In this document: positions 41,657 to 50,761 of the stretch, piece by piece
Layout: each line of letters opens with the position of its first letter
Numbering within the stretch: position 1 is the first letter of the stretch
NCBI GenBank assembly: GCA_002215675.1
Contig: NGFH01000009.1
Coordinates: forward strand, 361,501 to 425,500
Length of the DNA stretch: 64,000 nucleotides
Direction of reading: 5' to 3'
Source of the DNA: Bacteroidetes bacterium 2013_40CM_41_45
GTDB taxonomy: Bacteria; Bacteroidota; Bacteroidia; AKYH767-A; 2013-40CM-41-45
Notes under the pieces: model-generated
Told to the model about the DNA's origin: nothing
Databases searched by the model: none
The model's input: the letters and a program-made list of their open reading frames with translations, nothing else
Translations under genes and position numbers: made by a program

Positions 41657-42031
41657 TTATTGTTCTTTATCAAGGTTTTTTTCAATCTGCTCCATCATAA
41701 TATAATCTACCGCTTCGCCGGTGGTGGGAATGATGGTAAGAATGTTGTCGAGCTGGGAGATGGAGATAAGTTTTTTAACATGGTCTTGTAGCGAGGTAAG
41801 GATGAAACTTCCCCCTGAATTTTTACACAGGCGGTTGCCGACAAGAATAGCGCTAAGTCCCGATGAGTCGCAGTAAGCTGTATCCGTCAAGTCGAGAATA
41901 ATGTTTTTAAAATCCTGCGAATTAAACATTACAAATTCTGTTTTCAGCTCCGAAGAAATTGCGCTGGTGAGTTTGTCTTCGTTGAGTTTTACAACAATAT
42001 AACTATCATGCTTATCTGCAGAAAATTTCAT
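41657..42031 (-). CDS. STAS-domain protein (anti-sigma factor antagonist type)
   Basis: 124 aa. The STAS fold is shown by SYIVVKLNEDKLTSAIS, FKNIILDLTDTAYCDSSGLS and the following AILVGNRLCKN. The Ser of DSSGLS is the phosphorylation site of SpoIIAA-like antagonists. It probably works in a partner-switching pathway controlling a sigma factor or another regulator; no partner kinase is present here. It is encoded upstream of a T9SS cargo and rnz on the same strand. Confidence 0.9.
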   Translation of the reverse strand: MKFSADKHDSYIVVKLNEDKLTSAISSELKTEFVMFNSQDFKNIILDLTDTAYCDSSGLSAILVGNRLCKNSGGSFILTSLQDHVKKLISISQLDNILTIIPTTGEAVDYIMMEQIEKNLDKEQ

Positions 42032-42129
42032 TCCATGTGGATTTGCCTCAAAATTACAACAAATAATTTACATGCCTGCAACTTACATTATGAGTTATGA
42101 AATGAAGATGTGGGCAGAAAATGCCCGTT

Positions 42130-43005
42130 TTAAACTGTATTCCGCTTATACTTCCACCTGCGATGCGTCCATAGATAAAACTCGGGAGCAGCAAGAATAA
42201 GTTTTTCATTAATGCGCATAATAGCTTCGGTAATTTCTCCATTGCGGGTTTGTTGAGGAGTATCCGTTACCAACTCGTATTCTATTCGGTACATCCCTCT
42301 TTTTTGCTTTGTGATTTTGCCATAAATGACAGGGAAATCATACTGCCTTGCATACCGTTCAACGCCTGTGAGAACAACCGTATCCTGGTTCAGGAAAGTC
42401 ACCCAGTGTCCTTTGTCAGGATTAGAGGGGCTTTGGTCAAAAATAAAACCGTACGAACAGGCAATCGTTTTGTGCTCTTCAAAATATTTTGCCACTTCGC
42501 GTATGGCCATAAGCGTGAGCCCGAATTTGCTTCTTGTTTGCTGAAGTTTTTTGTCGAAGAATTTATTACTGACCGGCTTGTAAATGCCCAGAGCATGATG
42601 CGAGCTATGACGGATAAAAGCCAGGGCCGGCCATTCCCAGTTTGCATAATGTCCCGTAGCAAGAATTACGCTGCGGTTCTGATGATAATAGTTTTCAAGA
42701 AGCTCACCGTTTACCACCTGTACACGGTCGGTTATATATTTTTCTGATGCAGTAAATGTCTTAATGCCTTCGAGGAATATATCGCAAAAATGGCGGTAAA
42801 ACTTTTTCATGATTTGCTTTATCTCGGCATCTGTTTTTTCCGGAAGTGATTTTTTCAAATTGCCGACAACCACTTTTTTCCGGTAGCCAAGCAAGTGATA
42901 GAAAATAAAATAAAGCGCATCAGAGAATGCATACATGACCCGCTCCGGCAGCAGGGAAAGAGGAAAAAGAAAAAGGTAATACAGGAGGGCGCTGAAAAAA
43001 TTCAT
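42130..43005 (-). CDS. LpxL/HtrB-type lysophospholipid acyltransferase
   Basis: 291 aa. An N-terminal membrane anchor (MNFFSALLYYLFLFPLSLL) precedes the acyltransferase core with the H-x4-D/E-type motif in ATGHYANWEW and the second block FDQSPSNPDKGHWVTFLNQD. The family adds secondary acyl chains to lipid A or related lipids at the inner membrane. The end (EFYLWTHRRWKYKRN) is the conserved LpxL C-terminal signature. It lies 15 nt downstream of accD, so fatty-acid supply and lipid A acylation are in one transcript. Confidence 0.92.
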   Translation of the reverse strand: MNFFSALLYYLFLFPLSLLPERVMYAFSDALYFIFYHLLGYRKKVVVGNLKKSLPEKTDAEIKQIMKKFYRHFCDIFLEGIKTFTASEKYITDRVQVVNGELLENYYHQNRSVILATGHYANWEWPALAFIRHSSHHALGIYKPVSNKFFDKKLQQTRSKFGLTLMAIREVAKYFEEHKTIACSYGFIFDQSPSNPDKGHWVTFLNQDTVVLTGVERYARQYDFPVIYGKITKQKRGMYRIEYELVTDTPQQTRNGEITEAIMRINEKLILAAPEFYLWTHRRWKYKRNTV

Positions 43006-43020
43006 CCCCGAAATAATATT

Positions 43021-43866
43021 TCAGTTTTTGAAAAATGTAATAAGCGAAGTGAGGCGCTTTTTGAGCTGACGCCTGTCAATAATAAAATCGAGGAAGCCGT
43101 GCTCCAGCACAAACTCAGAGGTTTGAAATCCCTTCGGCAGGTCTTTGCGAATGGTTTCTTTCACCACGCGCGGCCCTGCAAAACCAATCAACGCCCCTGG
43201 CTCTGCCATATTTACATCGCCCAGCATGGCAAACGATGCGGTAACACCGCCTGTTGTAGGGTCGGTCATCAGCGAGAAATATGGAATTTTTTCTTTCGAA
43301 AGTAACGTAAGCTTGGATGACGTTTTTGCCATCTGCATCAACGAGAAAGCGGCTTCCATCATTCGCGCTCCGCCTGATTTTGAAATCACAAGCAACGGAG
43401 TTTTTTTAACGATGCATTCATCAATAGCGCGTGAAATCTTTTCTCCCATCACCGAGCCCATCGAGCCGCCGATAAATGAAAAGTCCATACAGGCAATCAT
43501 TAAATCATTGCTATTTATCTTTCCGTATGCCGTGCGAACAGCATCGTTGAGATGTGTTTTTTTTATGGCCTCTTCAAGCCGGTCGGTATATTTTTTTGTG
43601 TCGGAAAAATTCAGCGGGTCGTCAGAAACCAGCCCGGCATTTATTTCGGTAAACTGATTCTCATCAAAAAGGATTTTGAAATAATCTTTGGACCCGATTC
43701 GCTCGTGGTAGCCGCATTTTTCGCACACATAATTTCTTTCAATGTGGTCTTTCATCGGGGCAATGCGTTTGCATGATGCGCACTTATGCCACAACCCTTC
43801 TGGGGTTTCCTTTTTTTCCAGGGTGCGGGTAGTGATACCGGCTTTTATTCTCTTAAACCAAGACAT
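43021..43866 (-). CDS. accD: Acetyl-CoA carboxylase carboxyltransferase subunit beta
   Basis: 281 aa. The N-terminal zinc ribbon has CASC and CEKC pairs. The carboxyltransferase core has the conserved SKSGGARMMEAAFSLMQMAK and LMTDPTTGGVTASFAMLGD, ending GFAGPRVV. With AccA it transfers CO2 from carboxybiotin to acetyl-CoA to make malonyl-CoA. Normal length. The 75-nt spacer to the upstream aldolase gene consists entirely of heptamer repeats. Confidence 0.97.
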   Translation of the reverse strand: MSWFKRIKAGITTRTLEKKETPEGLWHKCASCKRIAPMKDHIERNYVCEKCGYHERIGSKDYFKILFDENQFTEINAGLVSDDPLNFSDTKKYTDRLEEAIKKTHLNDAVRTAYGKINSNDLMIACMDFSFIGGSMGSVMGEKISRAIDECIVKKTPLLVISKSGGARMMEAAFSLMQMAKTSSKLTLLSKEKIPYFSLMTDPTTGGVTASFAMLGDVNMAEPGALIGFAGPRVVKETIRKDLPKGFQTSEFVLEHGFLDFIIDRRQLKKRLTSLITFFKN

Positions 43867-43868
43867 TT

Positions 43869-43945
43869 GGATTTCGGATTTCGGATTTGCAATTTCGGAT
43901 TTACTTCAATCCGCAATCAATAATTCGCAATTCGCAATGGTTCAT
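43869..43945. repeat. 7-nt tandem repeat array filling the fbaB-accD spacer (11 units)
   Basis: Eleven consecutive 7-nt units in strict register: ggatttc, ggatttc, ggatttg, caatttc, ggattta, cttcaat, ccgcaat, caataat, tcgcaat, tcgcaat, ggttcat. The consensus drifts from GGATTTC to TCGCAAT across the array. CGGATT/AATCCG within it can pair as a hairpin (43896-43913). It starts 3 nt from the accD start codon and overlaps the fbaB stop by 4 nt. Confidence 0.93.
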
Positions 43946-45000
43946 GCAATCGTTATCTCTTTCGCAAGATACACATCCTGGATAGCATTCAGCAGTTCAA
44001 TTCCATCTTTCAACGGTTTTTGAAAAGCCTTTCGGCCTGAAATCAAACCGTGCCCTCCGGCTCTTTTGTTGATGACTGCAGTGGCAACGGCATCTGCCAA
44101 ATCAGTTTGTCCTTTCGATTCTCCTCCCGAATTAATCAATCCTACTCTTCCCATGTAGCACGATATTACCTGGTAACGGCATAAATCAATTGGATGTTCC
44201 GTGGTAAGTTCTGTGTAAATCTTTTCATTGGTCTTGCCGAAGTTCAACGCCTTGAAACCGCCATTATTTGTCGCGAGTTTTTGCTTGATAATATCGGCTT
44301 GAATGGACACGCCCAAATGATTCGCCTGCCCCGTAAGGTCTGCCGAAGTGTGATAATCAACCCCATCTTTTTTGAAGGCGCTGTTTCGCAGATAGCACCA
44401 GAGAATGGTTGCCATGCCTAATTCATGTGCAATAGAAAATGCATGTGAGATTTCCTGTATTTGCCTGCCCGATTCAGCAGACCCAAAATAAATGGTGGCT
44501 CCTACTGCAGCAGCTCCCATATTGTAAGCATCTTTCACGGTGCCAAACAGAATCTGGTCATACTTATTGGGATAAGTCAGAAATTCGTTATGATTTATTT
44601 TGACAATAAACGGAATCTTCTTAGCATATTTTTTTGAAACGGCTCCAAGCACGCCAAAGGTAGACGCGACGGCATTACATCCTCCCTCAATAGCGAGACG
44701 AACAATATTTTCAGGGTCAAAATAATCGGGGTTGGGAGCAAACGAGGCGCCTGCAGAATGTTCAATACCCTGGTCGACCGGAAGAATGGAAACATAACCG
44801 GTTCCGCTAAGGCGGCCGTGATTATAAATTGCAACCAGGTTGTTAAGAACGGCTTTGCTGCGGTTACTTTCTGAAAAAATTCTTTCTACAAAATCACCTC
44901 CCGGCTTGTGGAGCTTTTCTTTCGGTACGGTTTTGCATTGATGGTTCAGAAAATAATCTGCCTGCGAACCCAGCAGCGATGTAATTTTAGATATGGACAT
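43942..45000 (-). CDS. fbaB: Class I fructose-bisphosphate aldolase (DhnA/FbaB type)
   Basis: 352 aa, lysine-dependent aldolase cleaving fructose 1,6-bisphosphate. Segments characteristic of the archaeal/DhnA type are [40 protein letters not shown]-like [31 protein letters not shown] and the C-terminal SGGESKG with GRKAFQKPL (phosphate binding). The Schiff-base Lys is presumably in the [13 protein letters not shown] or later strand; I could not place it with certainty. It is transcribed from its own TAGTTTTG-type promoter and followed on the same strand by accD. Confidence 0.92.
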   Translation of the reverse strand: MSISKITSLLGSQADYFLNHQCKTVPKEKLHKPGGDFVERIFSESNRSKAVLNNLVAIYNHGRLSGTGYVSILPVDQGIEHSAGASFAPNPDYFDPENIVRLAIEGGCNAVASTFGVLGAVSKKYAKKIPFIVKINHNEFLTYPNKYDQILFGTVKDAYNMGAAAVGATIYFGSAESGRQIQEISHAFSIAHELGMATILWCYLRNSAFKKDGVDYHTSADLTGQANHLGVSIQADIIKQKLATNNGGFKALNFGKTNEKIYTELTTEHPIDLCRYQVISCYMGRVGLINSGGESKGQTDLADAVATAVINKRAGGHGLISGRKAFQKPLKDGIELLNAIQDVYLAKEITIA

Positions 45001-45028
45001 ACTCGGTAAAAATGATTTCTGTAAGGAA

Positions 45029-45036
45029 CAAAACTA
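45029..45036 (-). promoter_or_regulatory. -7 box of fbaB
   Basis: TAGTTTTG on the minus strand, a full TAnnTTTG match 28 nt upstream of the ATG. An ATTG lies about 21 nt further up as a partial -33 element. Confidence 0.5.
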
Positions 45037-45061
45037 AAAATAAATCTTTGAACGGGTCAAT

Positions 45062-47380
45062 TCAGAACGGATAACCAATACCGAAATTATAATTGATATT
45101 GGTGGCAGAAAATTTTTGATTGCCGTAAACCCAGCGTTCTGATTCAATACGCGATGGGTCGCGAAGTTTTACAGCGCCATCTATACGGAAAATAAAATAT
45201 GTAAAATTGAACCGGATTCCCAATCCCGCTCCTACGGCAAATTCCGAAAGCAACTTATCTATTTTCAGCTCCCCGCCAATTCGTTCATTATCAGGGTGGC
45301 GAAGCCATATATTACCTGCATCAACAAAAGCAGCGCCTTCCAGTCGTTTGAAAAGCGGAGAACGAAGTTCAAAATTCACTTCTGTTTTTACGTCTCCTGT
45401 TTGTTCAATATTAAAAGTATTAACATAAGAGCCCGGGCCTAACGACCTGAATTTCCATGCGCGCAAACTGTTAGAGCCTCCGCCATAAAAACTTTTTTCG
45501 AAAGGCAACGCAATAGAATTACTATACGGCAAACCTATTCCGGCATCAAGTCTCCAGACAAAAATATTATTCGCCGCAAAGTTCTGGTAATGCCTGATAT
45601 CCAGTTCAAATTTTTGGTACTGCGAATAGGTAAGCCCGAATGCTTTCCTGAATCCCAATGAATCTTCTTCTATAAAAGACGCGTTGCGAATAGCAGAAAG
45701 AAGCAATCCGGAAAATTCCCAGTAGAACTGGATAAAATAAAAATTCCTGCTGGATGATTGTTCCTGGTTATTGTAAATAAAATTTAGGCGCCCCGAAGTT
45801 AGAAGGTGGTCATTGTAACTGTAGAACAATCCTTTATCATCAATCTTGTTTAATTTATCTACAAATGATGGTGACAGTTGCACATTAACAAAATTTATGT
45901 CAAAAAAGTCGAAAGAAACTTTAAGGGGTGATGTTGTTTTAATCTGCCAGCTGAAATTCAAATTGCCGACAGAGCGGTTGTAGTCGGGCCGTTGCTGGTA
46001 ATTTGCAGCGATTGAAACTCTTGTTTTTGGATTCCATTTGCGCAAAGACTTCCTGAAAACCGGGTCTATTAAAAGTAATCTTTTCAGGTTCAGCGAAGCT
46101 TCGGGGCCAATCTCATATGTATTAAATAGTAAAGCCGTGCGGTTGTCCTCTTCTGATAAAGTTCTCTGAAATTCAAGTCCCCCTTTCAGCTTTAACTCGA
46201 GGAGCTCAGCGCCTTTCAAGGCATTCTTATTACGGTAACTGATATTGCCTGCAATTCCAAGGTTACCTGCATTGTGCGTGCCTTCGGTTTCAATAGTAAA
46301 ATCCTGGTTTTGAAGAGGAGTAAGGAGAATCTCCACATCAAGAAGATATTGTTGCTGGGCGTCCGTTCGCGGTACTTCATCAAAACGAATATTTACAAAA
46401 CGGAAAACATTAAGGTCTGTAAGGCGCGAGTATGAATATTTTACATCCTTAATATTAAATAACTCGCCCGGGGAAATAAAAATAGCGCGCAGCAGAACAT
46501 CTCTGCGGTATCTCAGTTCAGGGTGCGCCTTGTTAACCAGAAAAAAATAATTTTTATAGCTCACCGTATCGTACACCGGCGCTGCAGTAGATTTTGGGTC
46601 GTAATCTGTTCTGATGAATATTCTGTTTAGATAATATCTGTGGTGATTCTCTCCATTGCCTGCGCCCGCAGCGGAGTCTTCCTTCAGGCGGCTCACCGTC
46701 ATCTTCAGGTTGATTTCGTTTGTTTGCAAAGCGCTGTCTGCAGAGTAACTGATGAATTGCTTTGTAAAAAAATAATACCCGTTGCTTTTCATCACCTCGG
46801 TAAAACGCTCACGCTCTCTATCTAAAATATCTTCGTCATAAATCATTCCCTGGTGAATGAGGGAATTTTTTTCTTCTTCAATAAGCCGCGGATAAACATT
46901 AGGGTCGGTGGATGCATATTCAATACTTTTTATCCTGTACGGTTTTCCGGAAACAATAGTGTAAATCACTTTTGCTTTTTTCTTTTTATAAATCACCGTA
47001 TCCTTCACCATTGCATTGAAGTAACCCTTCCTGTTCATAAAAAACTTCAGCTGGTTCGTAGAACGGTCAACCTGCGAGGTATCAAGCACAACGGGTTCTT
47101 CACCGATATTTTTAAGCCAGGTAGAATTTAACTTCTCACCCAGCAGGTAAAATCCCATTTGAAGGCGAAAAAGGAAGAAAAATTTCCGGTTTGGTTTCTG
47201 ACGGATGTAGGTGTGAAGCGCCTCTTTGTCAATGGATTTATTGTCGTGTTTGATTTTATATCCCGTAAAAAAATACTGGCCGTCTTTAAGATTTTTAGTT
47301 GGGCTGCACGCTGAAAGAACGAACAGGGTTCCGATAGCCGCTGCTGTAACCAGCTTCCGGAAGAATGAAATGCAGTGCAT
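45062..47380 (-). CDS. tamL: TamL: BamA/TamA-family outer-membrane lipoprotein
   Basis: 772 aa from the ATG at 47380. The signal peptide ends FVLSACSPTKNL, a lipobox with Cys, which is the feature distinguishing TamL from ordinary BamA. Periplasmic POTRA domains occupy about residues 25-400 (QYFFTGYKIKH, GKPYRIKSIEY, LYRRDVLLRAIFISPGELF). The C-terminal half is a 16-stranded barrel with the Omp85 signature FYGGGSNSLRAWKFRSLGPG in the chain and a final strand ending NFGIGYPF. It inserts outer-membrane proteins, working with TamB, whose gene is at 54006. Confidence 0.94.
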   Translation of the reverse strand: MHCISFFRKLVTAAAIGTLFVLSACSPTKNLKDGQYFFTGYKIKHDNKSIDKEALHTYIRQKPNRKFFFLFRLQMGFYLLGEKLNSTWLKNIGEEPVVLDTSQVDRSTNQLKFFMNRKGYFNAMVKDTVIYKKKKAKVIYTIVSGKPYRIKSIEYASTDPNVYPRLIEEEKNSLIHQGMIYDEDILDRERERFTEVMKSNGYYFFTKQFISYSADSALQTNEINLKMTVSRLKEDSAAGAGNGENHHRYYLNRIFIRTDYDPKSTAAPVYDTVSYKNYFFLVNKAHPELRYRRDVLLRAIFISPGELFNIKDVKYSYSRLTDLNVFRFVNIRFDEVPRTDAQQQYLLDVEILLTPLQNQDFTIETEGTHNAGNLGIAGNISYRNKNALKGAELLELKLKGGLEFQRTLSEEDNRTALLFNTYEIGPEASLNLKRLLLIDPVFRKSLRKWNPKTRVSIAANYQQRPDYNRSVGNLNFSWQIKTTSPLKVSFDFFDINFVNVQLSPSFVDKLNKIDDKGLFYSYNDHLLTSGRLNFIYNNQEQSSSRNFYFIQFYWEFSGLLLSAIRNASFIEEDSLGFRKAFGLTYSQYQKFELDIRHYQNFAANNIFVWRLDAGIGLPYSNSIALPFEKSFYGGGSNSLRAWKFRSLGPGSYVNTFNIEQTGDVKTEVNFELRSPLFKRLEGAAFVDAGNIWLRHPDNERIGGELKIDKLLSEFAVGAGLGIRFNFTYFIFRIDGAVKLRDPSRIESERWVYGNQKFSATNINYNFGIGYPF

Positions 47381-47384
47381 CGGG

Positions 47385-47392
47385 CAAAAATA
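47385..47392 (-). promoter_or_regulatory. -7 box of tamL
   Basis: TATTTTTG on the minus strand, only 4 nt before the ATG at 47380. If used, the transcript would be almost leaderless; otherwise the match is chance. Confidence 0.4.
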
Positions 47393-47417
47393 ATACATTC
47401 GCTGTGCGCAATATCGG

Positions 47418-47433
47418 ATAACGAGTTCGTTAT
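47418..47433. repeat. Palindrome in the tamL/trmH-like divergent spacer
   Basis: ATAACGA-GT-TCGTTAT, perfect 7-bp arms with a 2-nt centre, midway between two divergent genes. It may be an operator. The nearby GTTATGCG resembles heptad units seen in other spacers. Confidence 0.5.
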
Positions 47434-47454
47434 GCGTGGGTTGTTGTTAATAAT

Positions 47455-48252
47455 GTGTCCTTAAACTCAACTATAGTGCCATCTAAATCAGAAATAGGTT
47501 TTGTCCGCTCCCTGCACCAGAAAAAATTCAGGCACGGGAATAACCTTTTTCTCACCGAAGGAAAAAAAACAATGGAGGAATTGTTACTCTCCGGTTACCA
47601 TGTAAAGACCATTTATGCGTTAGGCGATTTCGCAGAAGAATTAGTAAAACGGTTTCCGGATAAAACCAAGGGGAAAGTATCCATTGTCAGTGAAAAAGAA
47701 TTGCAAAAAATAAGCACACTTACAACAGCGCAAGAATGTGTGGCCGTTGTGGAAATTCCGGAACGCAAAATTGATTTCCGGCTGATGGCCTCAACAGTTA
47801 CGCTGGCTCTCGATAATATAAGCGACCCCGGGAATCTCGGCACCATAATAAGGACTGCTCACTGGTTTGGCATTGAAACAGTAATCTGCTCCGAACAATG
47901 TGTTGAGATTTACAACCCAAAAGTTGTGCAGGCAGCAATGGGCTCTTTGTTTTTTGTAAATGTTATTCAAACTAATCTTGATGAAGTTTTTACATCCGTT
48001 AAAAATGGATTACCCATTTACGGCACAGTGCTGAATGGAAAAAATATTTATGAAAGTAATCTTAAACCGCCCGCAATTATTTTGCTGGGTAACGAAAGCA
48101 CGGGCATCGGTAAAGAGTTGAAGCCCTTCATTACACATCCTGTTACTATTCCGATACAAGTAAAAAAAGGAAAACATCAACCCGATTCACTGAATGTTGC
48201 CACAGCGGCTGCAATAGTTTGCGCAGAAATAACGAAGACATTGAAGCAATAG
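47455..48252 (+). CDS. TrmH/SpoU-family 2'-O-ribose RNA methyltransferase
   Basis: 265 aa SPOUT-class enzyme. The N-terminal substrate-binding region FVRSLHQKKFRHGNNLFLTEG precedes the knotted domain with motif 1 LALDNISDPGNLGTIIRTA, motif 2 LLGNESTGIGKEL and motif 3 SLNVATAAAIVCAEI. The start is the GTG at 47455, the only in-frame candidate before the conserved N-terminus; the neighbouring ATG is in another frame. Target is likely 23S rRNA or tRNA. Confidence 0.92.
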   Translation: MSLNSTIVPSKSEIGFVRSLHQKKFRHGNNLFLTEGKKTMEELLLSGYHVKTIYALGDFAEELVKRFPDKTKGKVSIVSEKELQKISTLTTAQECVAVVEIPERKIDFRLMASTVTLALDNISDPGNLGTIIRTAHWFGIETVICSEQCVEIYNPKVVQAAMGSLFFVNVIQTNLDEVFTSVKNGLPIYGTVLNGKNIYESNLKPPAIILLGNESTGIGKELKPFITHPVTIPIQVKKGKHQPDSLNVATAAAIVCAEITKTLKQ

Positions 48253-48253
48253 A

Positions 48254-48961
48254 TTATTTTACTTTTATTTCTTTTATGATTTTCCCGTTTTTGTAGATAG
48301 TTTTTTTTACAAGTTTTCCTGTCGGATCATATTGCTTCCATTCACCATCTTCTTCGTTGTTCACATAATTACCTTCATTCATCAGGCATCCTTCTTCGTC
48401 ATAGGTTTTAGCAGGCCCTGATAGATTTCCATTATCGTATGTATACTCCGTAGAAATTTTTCCATTCTTAAAATACCATTTTGCGTCTCCTTGCTTCAGA
48501 CCTTTTATCCAGAAAGTTTCTTCCTGCAATTTGCCGTCATCATAAAATTTTTTGCTGGCGCCTTCCTGCTTTCCCTTCAGGTAGAACTCTGTGACTCGCG
48601 GCCTGCCGAAGCTGTTTAAAACGTTGCGGTGGCCATTGAGAAAATTGTTTTCATAGGTCTCATCAAGAACCACCATTCCGTTGTTGCTCAGTTCAATGTT
48701 AGGGCCATAGCGGGCACCGTTTCTGTATTCGGTAATTCTGATGGTAAGTCCAAAATCGCTGTACTGCCGCCAGGTGCCGTCATACTGTCCGTTCTGAAGC
48801 GAACCGGTAGCCATTATTTTACCGTCTTCATCATAGATAACCACGTATTGCCTTCCGGCAGTTTCACGGTCTTGTGCAAACAAGGTATCGTGCGGAACCT
48901 GGTGCTGCGCCCAGGACGAAAACCAACCCAGCAGGCCGGTAAAGAGGAATATTTTTTTCAT
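48254..48961 (-). CDS. MORN-repeat (YwqK-type) secreted protein
   Basis: 235 aa. Signal peptide ends SSWAQ. The mature part consists of MORN-like units of about 20-22 residues (YDEDGKIMATGSLQNGQYDG, YDDGKLQEETFWIKGLKQGD, YFKNGKISTEYTYDNGNLSG, YDEEGCLMNEGNYVNNEEDG). These beta-hairpin repeats are widespread in Bacteroidota envelope proteins. Databases sometimes name them YwqK antitoxin, but no toxin gene is next to it, so no toxin-antitoxin role is supported. Transcribed divergently from recN. Confidence 0.88.
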   Translation of the reverse strand: MKKIFLFTGLLGWFSSWAQHQVPHDTLFAQDRETAGRQYVVIYDEDGKIMATGSLQNGQYDGTWRQYSDFGLTIRITEYRNGARYGPNIELSNNGMVVLDETYENNFLNGHRNVLNSFGRPRVTEFYLKGKQEGASKKFYDDGKLQEETFWIKGLKQGDAKWYFKNGKISTEYTYDNGNLSGPAKTYDEEGCLMNEGNYVNNEEDGEWKQYDPTGKLVKKTIYKNGKIIKEIKVK

Positions 48962-49056
48962 TCTGAAAAATTATTTGTTGCAAAAGAAGAAATAGTGTTC
49001 TGAATAAAAAATGATAATTGAAATGTTTCTTAAATCGAATGGTAAACAGAATCGCT

Positions 49057-49064
49057 TACATTTG
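49057..49064 (+). promoter_or_regulatory. -7 box of recN
   Basis: TACATTTG, a TAnnTTTG match 47 nt before the recN ATG. Confidence 0.45.
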
Positions 49065-49111
49065 CCTGACCCCTTTTATCAAAAATCAGAGCAAAAGAAG
49101 GTATTCCTAAA

Positions 49112-50761
49112 ATGTTAACCCGGCTCCATATTCAGAATTATGCGCTTATTGACCGGCTGGAAATAAATTTTACTGACGGACTTAATATTATTACAGGCGA
49201 AACGGGGGCGGGAAAGTCCATAGTTCTGGGTGCGTTGTCTCTTATTTTGGGAGAACGCGCAGATATGCAGGCGCTGCTCGATAAATCGCGCAAATGCATT
49301 GTGGAAGGAGAGTTCAGGATTGATGACGCGAATATGCGCAATTTTTTTTCTGAACACGCGCTCGATTATCAGAATCAAACTATCATAAGGCGCGAACTTA
49401 CTCCCGATAGTAAATCGCGGTCATTTATTAATGACACTCCGGTTAATCTTTCAACAATTAGAGAGCTTGCCGCTATGCTGGTGGATATTCACTCGCAGCA
49501 TGAAACGTTACAAATAATTAATCCTGCTTTTCAACTTTCGCTGGTGGATGTTTTTGCAGGAAATGAAAAATTGCTCACCGAATATCGCGAAGTATTTACT
49601 TCATGGAAAAAAAATTCGGCAGAGCTTTTTGAATTCATAGAAGCAGAAAAAAAATCGGCGGCAGACTTCGATTATTTCAGCTTCCAGCTTAATGAGCTTG
49701 AAAATGCTTCACTTAAACAAGGAGAAGAGAGCGATATCGAATCAACTCTGAAGACAGCACAGCATAGTGAAGAGATAAAATCAGTTCTGAATTCTACGAT
49801 ACAGAGTATAAGTGCAGAGAAAGACGGAATTCTTGCCCGGCTGCGCAGCGCGCAAAACCAAATTTCAACTACTGCCAGGTACCAGGAAAATCTTAAGCCG
49901 CTTGCAGAACGCCTCAGCAGTGTTGTGATTGAACTGAAAGATATTTCTGATGAGTTGGAAGTATCGGAATCTCAAGTTGTATATGACCCTGAAAAAATCC
50001 AAACGCTTCATGACCGTCTCGATGTACTCAACCAGCTCCAGCATAAACACCGGGTTTCATCAACAGATGAACTCCTGGCACTTGAAGAATCTTTTCGTGA
50101 AAAAATAAGAAGTATAGAATCAGCAGGGGAGAGGATTGAACTTCTGAAGACGGAGGTCGAAAAGCTTTCAGCTCAATTGAAAACCCTTGCGCAAAAATTA
50201 TCCGCTTCAAGAAAAAAAATTATTCCTTCGGTTGAAAAGAGAATTACGCGTTTGCTCGCAGAATTAAAAATGCCCGATGCAGTTTTCAGAATAGAGCAGT
50301 CAGAAAAAGATTCGAATGAAAACGGAACCGATGAAATTGCCTTTTTATTCTCTGCTAACAAAGGAGTTGCTCTTATGCCGCTTGGTAAAGTTGCTTCGGG
50401 CGGAGAATTAAGCCGGCTGATGCTTGCAGTTAAATCATCCGCGGCAAAACAAATGAAACTACCCCTGATGATTTTTGACGAGATAGATAGTGGTGTATCG
50501 GGCGATGTTGCTTTGAAAGTAGGGAATGCCATGAAAGAGCTTGCACTGAACCACCAGGTGATTGCTATTACGCATTTGCCGCAAATTGCTTGCAGGGCCG
50601 ATGTTCATTTTATAGTGACTAAAGAACAAGTTAACCATAAAGCAGTTACTTCGCTGGCTCAATTATCTGAAGAGGACCATATTCTTGAAATTGCAAAAAT
50701 GATTGCGGGCGGAAAGCCATCGCAGGCGGCAATACAAAACGCAAAAGAATTGATTGGATAA
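49112..50761 (+). CDS. recN: DNA repair protein RecN
   Basis: 549 aa SMC-like ATPase of double-strand break repair. Walker A is GETGAGKS at residues 29-36. Two coiled-coil arms occupy residues about 170-380. The ABC signature is ASGGELSRLMLAVK and Walker B LPLMIFDEIDSGVSGDV, followed by the His switch ITHLPQIACRAD. Full length. It starts at the ATG at 49112 and is followed by a spacer made only of heptamers before fabI. Confidence 0.97.
   Translation: MLTRLHIQNYALIDRLEINFTDGLNIITGETGAGKSIVLGALSLILGERADMQALLDKSRKCIVEGEFRIDDANMRNFFSEHALDYQNQTIIRRELTPDSKSRSFINDTPVNLSTIRELAAMLVDIHSQHETLQIINPAFQLSLVDVFAGNEKLLTEYREVFTSWKKNSAELFEFIEAEKKSAADFDYFSFQLNELENASLKQGEESDIESTLKTAQHSEEIKSVLNSTIQSISAEKDGILARLRSAQNQISTTARYQENLKPLAERLSSVVIELKDISDELEVSESQVVYDPEKIQTLHDRLDVLNQLQHKHRVSSTDELLALEESFREKIRSIESAGERIELLKTEVEKLSAQLKTLAQKLSASRKKIIPSVEKRITRLLAELKMPDAVFRIEQSEKDSNENGTDEIAFLFSANKGVALMPLGKVASGGELSRLMLAVKSSAAKQMKLPLMIFDEIDSGVSGDVALKVGNAMKELALNHQVIAITHLPQIACRADVHFIVTKEQVNHKAVTSLAQLSEEDHILEIAKMIAGGKPSQAAIQNAKELIG

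Noticed and set aside
43869-43945. Heptamer arrays considered as CRISPR repeats.
   Set aside because: Units are 7 nt and directly adjacent, with no spacers and no cas genes in the window.
47453-47460. ATG at 47453 as the start of the SPOUT methyltransferase.
   Set aside because: It is in another reading frame; only the overlapping GTG at 47455 joins the conserved N-terminus.
48254-48961. Toxin-antitoxin system suggested by the YwqK family name.
   Set aside because: The protein is a MORN-repeat secreted protein and no toxin gene is adjacent.
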